In this document: positions 25,631 through 34,902 of the stretch, one piece after another
How the letters are laid out: every line of letters begins with the position of its first letter
Numbering within the stretch: the stretch's first letter is position 1
Source of the DNA: Nostoc sp. HK-01
GTDB lineage: Bacteria; Cyanobacteriota; Cyanobacteriia; Cyanobacteriales; Nostocaceae
Direction: 5' to 3'
DNA length: 64,000 nt
Assembly: GCA_003990705.1 (NCBI GenBank)
Contig: AP018320.1
Coordinates: 62,001 to 126,000 of the forward strand
Notes under the pieces: model-generated
Seen by the model: only the letters and a program-made list of their open reading frames with translations
Database searches by the model: none
What the model was told of the DNA's origin: nothing
Program-made: the position numbers and the translations under genes

Positions 25631-28600
25631 TCAGCTTAATTTATCCCAACTTTCTAGGACTAACCTTTGTGTACGATATTCACCAAATTGCTTAATTTCG
25701 TTATTCTTCAAGACACGGAATGTTTCGCTAGGAAAGTCTTCGCCATATACATCAGCAGGGTCAAGAATATACCGCAGTTCATCACGGGTAATTCTGTAGA
25801 GTTTAGCGTAGTATGCGTCTAACTCTGCTCTTAATAATGCGCGTCTGTTGGGAATCCAAATGAAGGGTTCGCCGTCGTATCCCATGTCTTTGGCGAAAGG
25901 TTGCATATCCCAAGCTGTATAGATTAATTCGAGTACGCGAGTGCTTATAAATTCAATATCTTCTTGGCTATAGGATTCGGGAGCAAGTATCGGAAGTTGT
26001 TTGACTATAAAGAAGTTCATTGTTGTTCCACCTAATTTTTGACGAGTTACAAAATCAAAAATCAGACTATTAACAGAAGCATAAAAACAGGACAGTAATT
26101 TTGGTTCAAATTTATTTGATATAAGTAATGGTGCTTTATTGCTAACAGCCACTCTAGGTAATAAACTAAAAATGGCAGTACGTTCATCAGTTGACCTACA
26201 AATATCCCTAAATCCTAAAAGCCAATCTTTATCCCATTTTCTAGCTAATCGATTTTCTACCTCAACCCGACTCACCCAATAACGCGGTTGAACAGCAAAA
26301 GATGTATTACTCTTTTCTTCGTAAGTCAAATCACGAGTTTCGCCATTATCTGTATAAGTTGCCCAACGATGAGTAAACTGGTGAAACATCTTTGCTTCAT
26401 AAAGTGGAACTAAGCCATTACCCGCCTCATTTTTAAACAATCCACTATCATTTGACATATCAAACATTCGTAGGAATGAAATACTCCAAGGATTACTACC
26501 TGTTATTTCATTCTCTAAAACAGGCACGCGCTGATAAATTTTCTTAGTTAATTCAGCATCAATCTTAGTTCTAAAAATTGGACAAGTTAAAGTATTAGGA
26601 TTAATTAAGGCAATATCTTGCGGTGTAAGCTGAAATAAATTCGCTTGATTATCTAATTGTTTAGGCTGCGTCAAGAAAAATGCAAAATTACTACGCTTGA
26701 TGGGTTTACCACTAATACCAAGCAGGGAAAATTTATAACTGCGATGTACAGCAACAAATATTGCTTCTCGATTCTCAAAATCATACAAACTTGCTAAAGC
26801 CTGCTTTTGCGCCAAATCTCCAAAAAACTTTTTACAAGTATCATCAGTGGCTATTCCTGTTGGAACAATAATCCCAACTCTTCCGTTGGTTGATATCAGT
26901 TTACGTGTAGTCTCAGCAAAGACAGCATAAGTATTAATGTCTCCCACCGCAGTTAAAGGAAATCTCTCCGATTCCCGAATAAATTTACCCTGTGCTTCAG
27001 CATCATGTTTTGCATCTTCAAAAGCTTGCGCTAACTCAGGATTTTTCTTAGGTAGTTCTTTAATTAACTTCTCCCGTGCTGATTTATTTGTGGCATTAGC
27101 TATTTCAGCACTACGAGAAGCGAAAAATTCTTTTTCTTGTAACTTAATGCGTTCCCAAGGCGGATTACCTAACACGCAATCAAAACCATCTTGCTCAAAT
27201 ACTTCAGGAAATTCTAGACACCAGTGAAAAAAGTGTTTTTCTTCAGCTAACTTATTTGCTGCATCTACTATTTTTTGGTTTGGTGAATTACTACGTAAAA
27301 CCTGAATTAATGCTTCTGTTGTTGGTAATAACTGCAAATTTTGTTCTATTAACGTTATAAAAAATGCTGTAGTCCATAGATTACAGGCTGAATAATCTCG
27401 CCACCATTCTGAATTTTTACGACTTTGCTGATATCGTGCTTGCTTTTCTCTCACTTGCTGTGGCATTAATTCAGCAAGATTTCCTAATTCTCTGAAGCTC
27501 TCTGCATAGTGTGTCCGCTTAGTTTCTAAATTTTCATATATTGATAGTTGCCCTTTATTTTCGCGTTCTTTCTTATTCCGCTTTTTAAGCTGTGTAGCTA
27601 ATTGCTTATTATCCCCAGTCACAGCTTTATACGCCTCATCAGGTATTCCTTCATTTAAGCAATTAATATCTAATACCCCGACAAGGGAATTACCGCATTT
27701 AACTCTGTGATCCAAAAAACTAAGTGGTAATTTACCAGGAAACCCTTCAATCCATAAAGCCACTTTGCATAAATCAACAGCCAAGGGGTTTAAATCTACC
27801 CCATAAATGCAATTTTGGATAACATCTCGCATTGCTAGTTTTAAGGGTTCACTCCCTGGTTCTGCTTCCCCAGTACGAACTTTAGCTAATTCTCTGCCAA
27901 TACGTCTTGCTGCTGCTAAAAGAAAATGCCCCGAACCACAAGCAGGATCGCAAATTTTGAGGCTGAGTAAACCTTTTTCTAAATTATGCTTTAGTTCATC
28001 CGGGTTGGATGGTGTAGAAGCTTGGTTACGAACTTGAGCTAATTTATCTTCAATGACAGGTTCTAACGCTGTTTTAATTAACTGCTGTACCAGTTGGGGC
28101 GGAGTGTAGTAAGAACCCGTTGTTTTGCGATCGCTACCAAACACTAAAGCAAATTCATATTTTCCCTGCTTTTGTGCTACTTGGGGATGAAAATCTAATA
28201 AACTTTCATATACACTCCCCAACTCTTCCACGTCCAAATACTCATAATTCACCCGCCGCAGTTGTGCCTTGTCTAGGTACAGCGATAATTGGCGTATAGC
28301 AAGCAGTAGATCATAATTGTCAATTGCACAATTATCTAACGCTGGTAGAGTTGTAGAACCAAATAAGTCACCATTTAAGGGAGATAACCCTAATACGTCT
28401 CCCCGCCAGTTTTCATCGAACAGCAAGAAAGTAACCCACAAACCCTGCCATAAATCTTGAAAACCTTCCCGCCGCCAATGAGGACGTTCAGCTAACTCTC
28501 GCAGTCGCTCAATGCTGTAGTATTCACGGTAGATCCGAACTTGTTCTAAATCATCCGTAACAAATAACAAATTACGGGACTCGGCCACCATCAAAAACAG

Positions 28601-29476
28601 TAGGCGATAAATTAACCGCAACAATTGACGGTAATAATCAATATCCTTCAAACTGCCATCTGCAAACTTCTGCCGTAAATGTTCATTTGTAGGATGTTGT
28701 AGAAAACCATTTCCTAGCCCAATTAATGCTTTTTCTACCCCATCCCGAAGTTTGTCGCGTACCCGTCCACCTTGTTGCAGTGCTTCTTGGTGGTAATATT
28801 CCAACAAACACTTATCTGCATCATCCACTCCTTCAGGCAAGCGAGAACGATGGAACAGCCGATAAAATAAGCCAAACTCAGCAAAGTTTTCACCGTTTAG
28901 GATCTGCTCTAAGTCAAATTCAACGTAAGTCAGGCGAGTCATCAACGAAGAATCACGTAGCAACCGCCAACGAAAACCATTGGTAGCGATCGCCCACAGA
29001 TGTTCTGTCTTGTTAAGATACTCCTGTACCAGTGCGTGTGCTGATAACCGAGGATTACCACTAGGAGGACGTTTATCAACTTCTAGGCGACAACCAATAA
29101 TGTGGATGGGTGGTTTATTTTCCCCCGGTTCTGCACGATGAGAAATTGCGTAAGTTTGCTCCTCTACCACTTCGGCATTTGCAGTATATACAGGGTCGTA
29201 ACCTAAACTCTGTAGTAGTGGCACTACCCATAATTCACGGGTAATACTCGTAGCCGAGTTATTTTCATCTAACCTTGCTAATGCCCGTTGGAATGCTGCC
29301 CAGTATGCTTTAGCATCGCCCCAAGCAGTAGCAATTTCATCTGCTAATTTGTCAGTTTTGTTAAAACCAAAGTCTTCAGGTGATTGTCCTTTGATACTGC
29401 CCTCTAACATTTGGGCAGTCATATCTGGAGCTAGTAGATTTCCTTCGATTTGAAGTGCAGTTAATGTAGTTTTCAT
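25631..29476 (-). CDS. Eco57I-type adenine-N6 DNA methyltransferase (DrmMI-like)
   Basis: 1281 residues. The SAM-binding motif DPACGSGHFLLAAARRIG is near residue 511 and the catalytic GNPPWERI near 770, both typical of N6-adenine methylases. Long N- and C-terminal regions presumably give target recognition. The N-terminal 230 residues (PPIHIIGCRLEVDKRPP, WAIATNGFRWRLL) resemble the nuclease-like front of type IIG/BREX methylases, but I do not see a clean PD-(D/E)xK set. Next to a DrmD-like helicase it fits class 1 DISARM DrmMI, marking host DNA as self. The gap to the helicase gene upstream is 24 bases. Confidence 0.85.
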   Translation of the reverse strand: MKTTLTALQIEGNLLAPDMTAQMLEGSIKGQSPEDFGFNKTDKLADEIATAWGDAKAYWAAFQRALARLDENNSATSITRELWVVPLLQSLGYDPVYTANAEVVEEQTYAISHRAEPGENKPPIHIIGCRLEVDKRPPSGNPRLSAHALVQEYLNKTEHLWAIATNGFRWRLLRDSSLMTRLTYVEFDLEQILNGENFAEFGLFYRLFHRSRLPEGVDDADKCLLEYYHQEALQQGGRVRDKLRDGVEKALIGLGNGFLQHPTNEHLRQKFADGSLKDIDYYRQLLRLIYRLLFLMVAESRNLLFVTDDLEQVRIYREYYSIERLRELAERPHWRREGFQDLWQGLWVTFLLFDENWRGDVLGLSPLNGDLFGSTTLPALDNCAIDNYDLLLAIRQLSLYLDKAQLRRVNYEYLDVEELGSVYESLLDFHPQVAQKQGKYEFALVFGSDRKTTGSYYTPPQLVQQLIKTALEPVIEDKLAQVRNQASTPSNPDELKHNLEKGLLSLKICDPACGSGHFLLAAARRIGRELAKVRTGEAEPGSEPLKLAMRDVIQNCIYGVDLNPLAVDLCKVALWIEGFPGKLPLSFLDHRVKCGNSLVGVLDINCLNEGIPDEAYKAVTGDNKQLATQLKKRNKKERENKGQLSIYENLETKRTHYAESFRELGNLAELMPQQVREKQARYQQSRKNSEWWRDYSACNLWTTAFFITLIEQNLQLLPTTEALIQVLRSNSPNQKIVDAANKLAEEKHFFHWCLEFPEVFEQDGFDCVLGNPPWERIKLQEKEFFASRSAEIANATNKSAREKLIKELPKKNPELAQAFEDAKHDAEAQGKFIRESERFPLTAVGDINTYAVFAETTRKLISTNGRVGIIVPTGIATDDTCKKFFGDLAQKQALASLYDFENREAIFVAVHRSYKFSLLGISGKPIKRSNFAFFLTQPKQLDNQANLFQLTPQDIALINPNTLTCPIFRTKIDAELTKKIYQRVPVLENEITGSNPWSISFLRMFDMSNDSGLFKNEAGNGLVPLYEAKMFHQFTHRWATYTDNGETRDLTYEEKSNTSFAVQPRYWVSRVEVENRLARKWDKDWLLGFRDICRSTDERTAIFSLLPRVAVSNKAPLLISNKFEPKLLSCFYASVNSLIFDFVTRQKLGGTTMNFFIVKQLPILAPESYSQEDIEFISTRVLELIYTAWDMQPFAKDMGYDGEPFIWIPNRRALLRAELDAYYAKLYRITRDELRYILDPADVYGEDFPSETFRVLKNNEIKQFGEYRTQRLVLESWDKLS

Positions 29477-29500
29477 ATTTAAATAATTAAAAATAAAAGA

Positions 29501-32350
29501 TTACTTACGTCCGGGATGGAGAATAAAAACACCGAGAACATCCATCGGCAATTGAGGAGTAACGCGGATTCGACCTTCTTTGGTAATGTCCCTCACCCGC
29601 TTATGACTTTGTAGTAATTCTTCCGCCCTTTGGCTGGCAAACTTTTCTAAATCTGGCTGTAGTTCTTCTAGCCTGGGAAGTAATTCAGCAATTTCTCCCT
29701 GTTTGATAGCTTTACCAGAATCGCTGACTGGCTTTGCTTCTTGTAATAATCTAGTTGCTTCTAACTGCTGCAACCAATTAGGACTAGAAGGAGAACCCGT
29801 AAACCCGATAACTGCACATTCTTCTGCTAGTAATGTAGTATTCCTCGCCTCTGTAGTACGTCTAGAACTGTCTAGCAAATGCCGTAACCTTACCAACAGC
29901 AAAGTTGTGCGCTTTTGAACAGCATTAGTTGTAGTGAACCCACATCTTGCTGCGATTGGTTCAGCCGCCAGAGAAAGTGCATCTTCTAAAATGTATTGCG
30001 CTAAACCTTCTACCAAAGGGTGATTCCGTCCTATGTATTCCACGCCTTCTGGTGCTGGGGTAGTAAATGTCAGTAAACGGGACTTATCGCCTAACGTGGA
30101 TTTAAGAAAATCTGGTGGCTGCGGTAATAACCATCCCTGCTTTTTCTTGATCAAAGAATAAGAAATGCGATCGCAAGCAGAAATGACAAATCGCTCTACA
30201 TCTTGTTCATTCCCTAAAATCTGGTCAGAGTCGATGAGTTCTTGTTCTACTTGCTCTGGTTTGATGGCACGTTGAGCAAAACGGGTACGATTAGTTTTTT
30301 CACGTTCTACGGCGTTGTCCCAATTCTTATGTACTTTATCAACCGCAGATTCTTCTTGAAAATCAAACAGCGATAACTGAATAACTTCAGTAGTACGTTC
30401 AAACAGTGATTTGAATACTGCTTCGGCTACAGTAGTGCTTTCCATTGGTACGGGAACTGTAATCCCTAAAGACTTATGAATCTGCACAGCTTTCCGAATC
30501 AGAACATCCAAAACTGCCCCATCAACAGGGTTATCTTGACCATAAAGCAAACAAGCTTTTACCTGAGTGGCAGTTTGACCATAGCGGTCAATACGTCCTT
30601 CCCTTTGCTCAAGTCGATTGGGATTCCAGGGTAAATCGTAGTGAATTACACCACTAAAATGGGTTTGTAAGTTTACTCCTTCACTCAAACAGTCAGTAGC
30701 TACTAGTACCCGTTGAGGATAGGATTTTAACTCTTCCAAACGAGTTTCCCTTTCATCCTCTGACAGTTCCCCAGTAATAGCAATTACCCGAATTTGACTA
30801 CCTTTCTTTTCTAATTTCTGCCTGAGAGCATCAGCTACATAATTTGCAGTAGCAATGTAGCGACACCAGATAATCGGGTTCATCTCTTCTTTGAGCAGAG
30901 AGTCTACTGTAGCAATGCAAGATTGCAATTTCTGGTCTTTATCGCCCCGTAACTTCTCGGCTGCTTGTACAAAAGCTTTTAATTTGCGTTTATCTGTGTC
31001 TTTGTAACTTTGTTGCCCTTGCTCTATGACTACAGTTGGTGATGCGTCAACTGCTTGCTCTTGTTCTGTGGGGTCATGAACGTAAGAACTCATTAGGTCT
31101 TCGTCTAAATCAACAACTAATGAATCGCGCTCACCTGATTTACCAACTTGTCGGTTTAGGGTAGCGATCGCCGCAGCAGGTGAAGACATTACGCAACGAA
31201 TCAAAGCCAATGCCGACCAATATCTTCCGCGACGTTGAGCATGACTCATATCTGCCGTAGTTGTTTTTACTAAACCACGAGCGAAGTCATAGACATCATC
31301 AAATAATTCTCTGTACTCTTTCGATAATTTGTAAGATTTTTCTTCTGAATGCCTTTGAGGAAAAGGAGTTTCATTGCCCAGCCAAAGCTTAACATCTGCT
31401 CGTCTGCGCTGAACAAAGTGATTGGCTAAATTGTCCCGTTGCTTCTCTGTTAAGCCATTGAGATTGAAATGTTCAAACTCTGGTTTCAACAAGCCTAGCA
31501 GCGACAGAAAAGATTCCTCAATGCCACTATGAGGGGTTGCAGTGAGTAATAGTAAATGTTGTTCTGCTTTTTGGGCAATTTCTGTAATTAGCTGATGACG
31601 CTGCTGCTGTGATGTCGTTGTTTTGTTTGGACGGGCGCAAGTATGCGCTTCATCAACAATTACTAAATCAGGGCAATGAGTTATAAAGCTGGCACGACGA
31701 CGCTCTGCTTTGGCATAGTCTAAGCTCACAATTATGTGGCGGTAATAGCTAAAAATACTCTCATTGTTGGGTATGCCTCGCTCTAACTTAGAAGCTGTAC
31801 CAGAACGTACTACTACTGCATCAATATGAAACTTTTCGCTTAATTCTTGCTGCCATTGGTCACATAGATGGGGTGGACATAGCACAGCGATTCGTTTGAC
31901 TTCGCCTCGGTCTAAAAGTTCACGAGCAATCAATCCAGCTTCAACCGTCTTACCAATGCCTACATCATCAGCTATCAGTAGTTTTACTGTTTCTAGCTTT
32001 AAAGCCATTAACAAAGGTACTAACTGGTAAGGACGGGGACGCAGAGATAATCGTCCTAAACAGCGAAAAGGCCCGGCTCCGCTACGGAGTAAAAGACGTG
32101 CAGCATCCATAAGTAAGAGTGCAGCAGCATGGTCTTGTACGCTAGTAGCTTGAGGTAGAGGAAATGTTGCTGATTCAATCTTCTCTAGATTTCTCTCTAA
32201 AAGTTTTTGATAAATCCCAGCAATTTCATCTTCATTGCCTGAAAGTGGCCGCAGGCGAATGACATCCTGATTTTCCGAAGGCAGTACCACCCATTGCCGA
32301 CTGCGACAGCTGACTATAGAACCGGGTGAATGGTTCACGGTTTGCGTCAT
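29501..32350 (-). CDS. drmD: SNF2-like helicase, DrmD-like
   Basis: 949 residues. Motif I LIADDVGIGKTVEAG is near residue 132, DEAH (LVIVDEAHTCAR) near 233, LLLTATPHSG follows, and the C-terminal lobe has LLVATDCLSEGVNL and EQREGRIDRYGQ near 585. Length and motifs fit DrmD of class 1 DISARM, and the next gene is a DrmMI-like methylase. It also sits right after zorC, the position ZorD (another SNF2-type helicase) holds in type I Zorya, so it could serve either system. A 423-base gap separates it from zorC, unlike the tight spacing elsewhere in the block. Confidence 0.8.
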   Translation of the reverse strand: MTQTVNHSPGSIVSCRSRQWVVLPSENQDVIRLRPLSGNEDEIAGIYQKLLERNLEKIESATFPLPQATSVQDHAAALLLMDAARLLLRSGAGPFRCLGRLSLRPRPYQLVPLLMALKLETVKLLIADDVGIGKTVEAGLIARELLDRGEVKRIAVLCPPHLCDQWQQELSEKFHIDAVVVRSGTASKLERGIPNNESIFSYYRHIIVSLDYAKAERRRASFITHCPDLVIVDEAHTCARPNKTTTSQQQRHQLITEIAQKAEQHLLLLTATPHSGIEESFLSLLGLLKPEFEHFNLNGLTEKQRDNLANHFVQRRRADVKLWLGNETPFPQRHSEEKSYKLSKEYRELFDDVYDFARGLVKTTTADMSHAQRRGRYWSALALIRCVMSSPAAAIATLNRQVGKSGERDSLVVDLDEDLMSSYVHDPTEQEQAVDASPTVVIEQGQQSYKDTDKRKLKAFVQAAEKLRGDKDQKLQSCIATVDSLLKEEMNPIIWCRYIATANYVADALRQKLEKKGSQIRVIAITGELSEDERETRLEELKSYPQRVLVATDCLSEGVNLQTHFSGVIHYDLPWNPNRLEQREGRIDRYGQTATQVKACLLYGQDNPVDGAVLDVLIRKAVQIHKSLGITVPVPMESTTVAEAVFKSLFERTTEVIQLSLFDFQEESAVDKVHKNWDNAVEREKTNRTRFAQRAIKPEQVEQELIDSDQILGNEQDVERFVISACDRISYSLIKKKQGWLLPQPPDFLKSTLGDKSRLLTFTTPAPEGVEYIGRNHPLVEGLAQYILEDALSLAAEPIAARCGFTTTNAVQKRTTLLLVRLRHLLDSSRRTTEARNTTLLAEECAVIGFTGSPSSPNWLQQLEATRLLQEAKPVSDSGKAIKQGEIAELLPRLEELQPDLEKFASQRAEELLQSHKRVRDITKEGRIRVTPQLPMDVLGVFILHPGRK

Positions 32351-32773
32351 TGTTAGCTTAGATTAATATAAAAAATTAGACAGCAGATTAATTAGTAAAT
32401 TAGTTGTAATTACTTAATTAATACTTCTAAGCAAGCAAATAGGATGCTCAGAAGTCTTTTCTGTTTTAATAGACGCTTAAGTACACTGAGACTGATGATA
32501 TTACCTAAATCAGCTATTTCTAAGAAAATTTTTGTTAACGAAAGGTAAATCCTAATAAATGTGATCTTAATCACAGACTTTTCAGAAATTATTGATAGCA
32601 ACTTAGCTTATCAATTCTCTTCTATAAGAATGTTGTGTTTTTTTAAAATATTCCTCAGAATTTATTAATAAATTAGACGTTAGAAAAACTACTACCGAAT
32701 GAAAACTTAAAACAAGACTATGTGCTGAAAAATCTGATTGTCATTCGTCAGCCAAATGCTACTAATTACAAGA
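32351..32773. other. Junction gap between the Zorya-like and DISARM-like modules
   Basis: 423 bases, the only long gap in the 18-kb minus-strand block. The right part holds the EVE-domain remnant starting at 32701. The rest is AT-rich; a 63-codon minus frame at 32410-32601 has no features of a real gene. It may contain the promoter for the drmD-like gene. Confidence 0.5.
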
Positions 32774-32804
32774 TTACACAACAGGAATGGCAGCGTGTGC
32801 ATGA
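32701..32804 (+). pseudogene. Remnant of an EVE-domain C-terminus, antisense to the end of zorC
   Basis: About 104 bases nearly identical to 55871-55974: ENLKQ, VLKNLIVIRQPNATNYK, ITQQEWQRVHE. This is the conserved C-terminal pattern of EVE domains. There is no start or stop of its own. It overlaps the last nine codons of zorC in antisense. Confidence 0.7.
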
Positions 32805-34216
32805 AGGGAGAAAGTATTACCTTGCTTGGCCATGTACACTCTAGCTTCTTGTTCTAGAGACTCAATGTCTCTTTTCCATCGTTCAAGCTTGTATTTTCGT
32901 TCTTGTAATTTATCTTCTGTTGGGTTTGTGGAAGGTTGAGTATCTCTATTAGGTAAAATTCCTTTATTTTCAAGCCAAGTACGTGAAAATACCTGCCATA
33001 GAAATACATGATCGTGCTTATACCCACCCAGAGAGCGAATCCGTTTCACTGAAAGTGTTGATTGACCAAAAAGGATTTGCTGATTTTGAGCATTTTTAGG
33101 GAATAGTCTTGTCTCGCTACCTCTTCCACGAAAGAACTCGACTACAAACCACTCACCGAAGTCAAATATACAAACTTCTGTAGGATCGCTACCGTCATCT
33201 TCTAATAAATCAACATCACCTTGAATTTGATATCCTATAGCAGTTTGTGATGTCTGAGGTAGTAAGATGCGAAGCTTTTCAAAGCGATTACTGTAATCAA
33301 CCCAAAAATCTCTGCGTTTACGCAGCTGATTGGATTCAAAGTCTCGTAAACTCAGTTTATTTAATAAAATATCAACCAACTTTTGGAAATCACCATAATT
33401 AATACCTCCAATCCACTCTCTAAGTTTTTGTCTTGCAGAATCTGAAAGTTTATACCAATTTTCACCATTTCTATAGTTATTTCGTAACCAATCAACTAGT
33501 AAGGTGTGATGAGTTGCTATATCATTAGCTACATTTGTGAGTAAGTAGTCAACAGCTTTTATTTGTTGGCTATCTGACATTGTATCTAAACAATTTAACA
33601 GCCATTTGACTTGCTGTGACTTTGGAGAAGTGATTGTTGTAAAATAAGGCGATATATAATCTATGAACTCGCTAAATAGGGGAATCCAAACAGGTAATAT
33701 CCCTTGAATCTTGTTAAGAATATCAGTTTGGCTAAGATGTTGCTCACAAGCAATCTTTGCTAATTGTATACCTGCTTGTTTATTAGAAATAATCCGAAGA
33801 ATTTGTACTGGCAGCAAGTGACTTAATAAATCAGAATTAGCAAAAACATCAAAAGATTCTACCAGAGACTTTGCCAGTGCCTGCTTTTCTTGACTACCAT
33901 GATAAAGAGCTAAACGCCATAGTAGTTGATGCTGTAACCATAAGTTGGAAATGGCTATCTTCCAAATAGCATCTGATGTTTTACTGGCGCAGTCAATATT
34001 TTGCTGATCCCATTTTGGTTTAGCATGGAGGCAATAAATCCACTCTAGCTGACTTAGTTGATCAGCTTTACCCTGTTCAATAGCTTCCAATACTTTATCA
34101 ACACTTGGTATTGATGTTTTTGTCTCTGTTAAGTTACTAGCAATTTGAATCAGTTTATTAGGGCTACACTGAAGAGTTTCAGGTAGTGAAGGAAGAGAAA
34201 ACTGAGAATTTGACAT
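32774..34216 (-). CDS. zorC: ZorC-like protein with EH_Signature domain
   Basis: 480 residues. It is mostly helical. From about residue 300, RRDFWVDYSNRF, then IFDFGEWFVVEFFRGRGSET, then HDHVFLWQVFSRTW fit the EH_Signature domain that defines ZorC of type I Zorya. It follows zorA and zorB at an 11-base gap, the canonical order. In Zorya the ZorAB motor is thought to signal to cytoplasmic effectors such as ZorC and ZorD. The last nine residues (HAHAAIPVV) are read from the antisense strand of an EVE-domain remnant, so the original C-terminus was probably replaced by recombination. Whether that matters for function is unknown. Confidence 0.8.
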   Translation of the reverse strand: MSNSQFSLPSLPETLQCSPNKLIQIASNLTETKTSIPSVDKVLEAIEQGKADQLSQLEWIYCLHAKPKWDQQNIDCASKTSDAIWKIAISNLWLQHQLLWRLALYHGSQEKQALAKSLVESFDVFANSDLLSHLLPVQILRIISNKQAGIQLAKIACEQHLSQTDILNKIQGILPVWIPLFSEFIDYISPYFTTITSPKSQQVKWLLNCLDTMSDSQQIKAVDYLLTNVANDIATHHTLLVDWLRNNYRNGENWYKLSDSARQKLREWIGGINYGDFQKLVDILLNKLSLRDFESNQLRKRRDFWVDYSNRFEKLRILLPQTSQTAIGYQIQGDVDLLEDDGSDPTEVCIFDFGEWFVVEFFRGRGSETRLFPKNAQNQQILFGQSTLSVKRIRSLGGYKHDHVFLWQVFSRTWLENKGILPNRDTQPSTNPTEDKLQERKYKLERWKRDIESLEQEARVYMAKQGNTFSLHAHAAIPVV

Positions 34217-34227
34217 TATTTAGAACT

Positions 34228-34881
34228 TTAAAAAGAAGGTTTAGCAGTATTTTTCTTTAACTCATCACTACGAAACTGAAAACGGAATAATACTTTGCGA
34301 TCACTTGGATTATCACGTTTTTTGTCAGATTCAATTTCTCCACGACCAGCAGCCAGTATTTTTTGGCTTAAAGGTGCTTTAGTAGGAAAATTCATTTCAT
34401 AAAAAATGTAATTATATACTGATGCTGATCTTAATAAGCTTAGTTGTAGATTAGCTTTATAGTCTCCATCTGAACTAGTGTGACCTTCTATAACTACACG
34501 GCTAATTTCTTTCTCAAACTCTGGTTTTGAGAAGATTACGCCACTGTAAACAGGAATAAAGCGGCGTAAGAAGGTTTTACCTTCTGGTTTCAGTTCTGTA
34601 CTTCCTTTAGAAAAAAGAATTGATTCTTGGATACTCACATCACCAGTATCTGGATTAACTTTAACATTGATATTGTTACTTTTCATCTGTCCCACAACAT
34701 TACCAATCACTACCCGTTTTGGTACATCTTTTTGTGCAAGTTGGAGTAATGCGGTAATAAACAATAAAGCGAAAAACATTAATAGACCAGACATCAAATC
34801 GCCAATAGACAGATAAATGCTAGAGTCATCCTCATCCTCGGTTTCTGGGTTCAGAAATTCATCACTGATGAAATCAGTCAT
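34228..34881 (-). CDS. zorB: ZorB: MotB-like stator protein with OmpA domain
   Basis: 217 residues. An acidic cytoplasmic start is followed by one membrane helix at about 25-48 (LSIGDLMSGLLMFFALLFIT) with Asp28 at the position of the proton-carrying Asp of MotB/ZorB. Residues 85-205 form an OmpA-like peptidoglycan-binding domain (ILFSKGSTELKPEG, VVIEGHTSSDGDY, ILAAGRGE). It pairs with ZorA to form an inner-membrane proton-driven complex that starts the Zorya response. zorA ends 21 bases before it. Confidence 0.9.
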   Translation of the reverse strand: MTDFISDEFLNPETEDEDDSSIYLSIGDLMSGLLMFFALLFITALLQLAQKDVPKRVVIGNVVGQMKSNNINVKVNPDTGDVSIQESILFSKGSTELKPEGKTFLRRFIPVYSGVIFSKPEFEKEISRVVIEGHTSSDGDYKANLQLSLLRSASVYNYIFYEMNFPTKAPLSQKILAAGRGEIESDKKRDNPSDRKVLFRFQFRSDELKKNTAKPSF

Positions 34882-34902
34882 TATAATTATTCCAGGTTTA
34901 AT

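Noticed and set aside
29501-32350. Calling the SNF2 helicase ZorD
   Set aside because: Length, motif context and the following methylase fit DrmD better; position alone supports ZorD, so it is noted as an alternative.
32410-32601. 63-codon minus frame in the gap between zorC and the drmD-like gene
   Set aside because: No ribosome site or conserved pattern; hydrophobic AT-rich composition as expected by chance.
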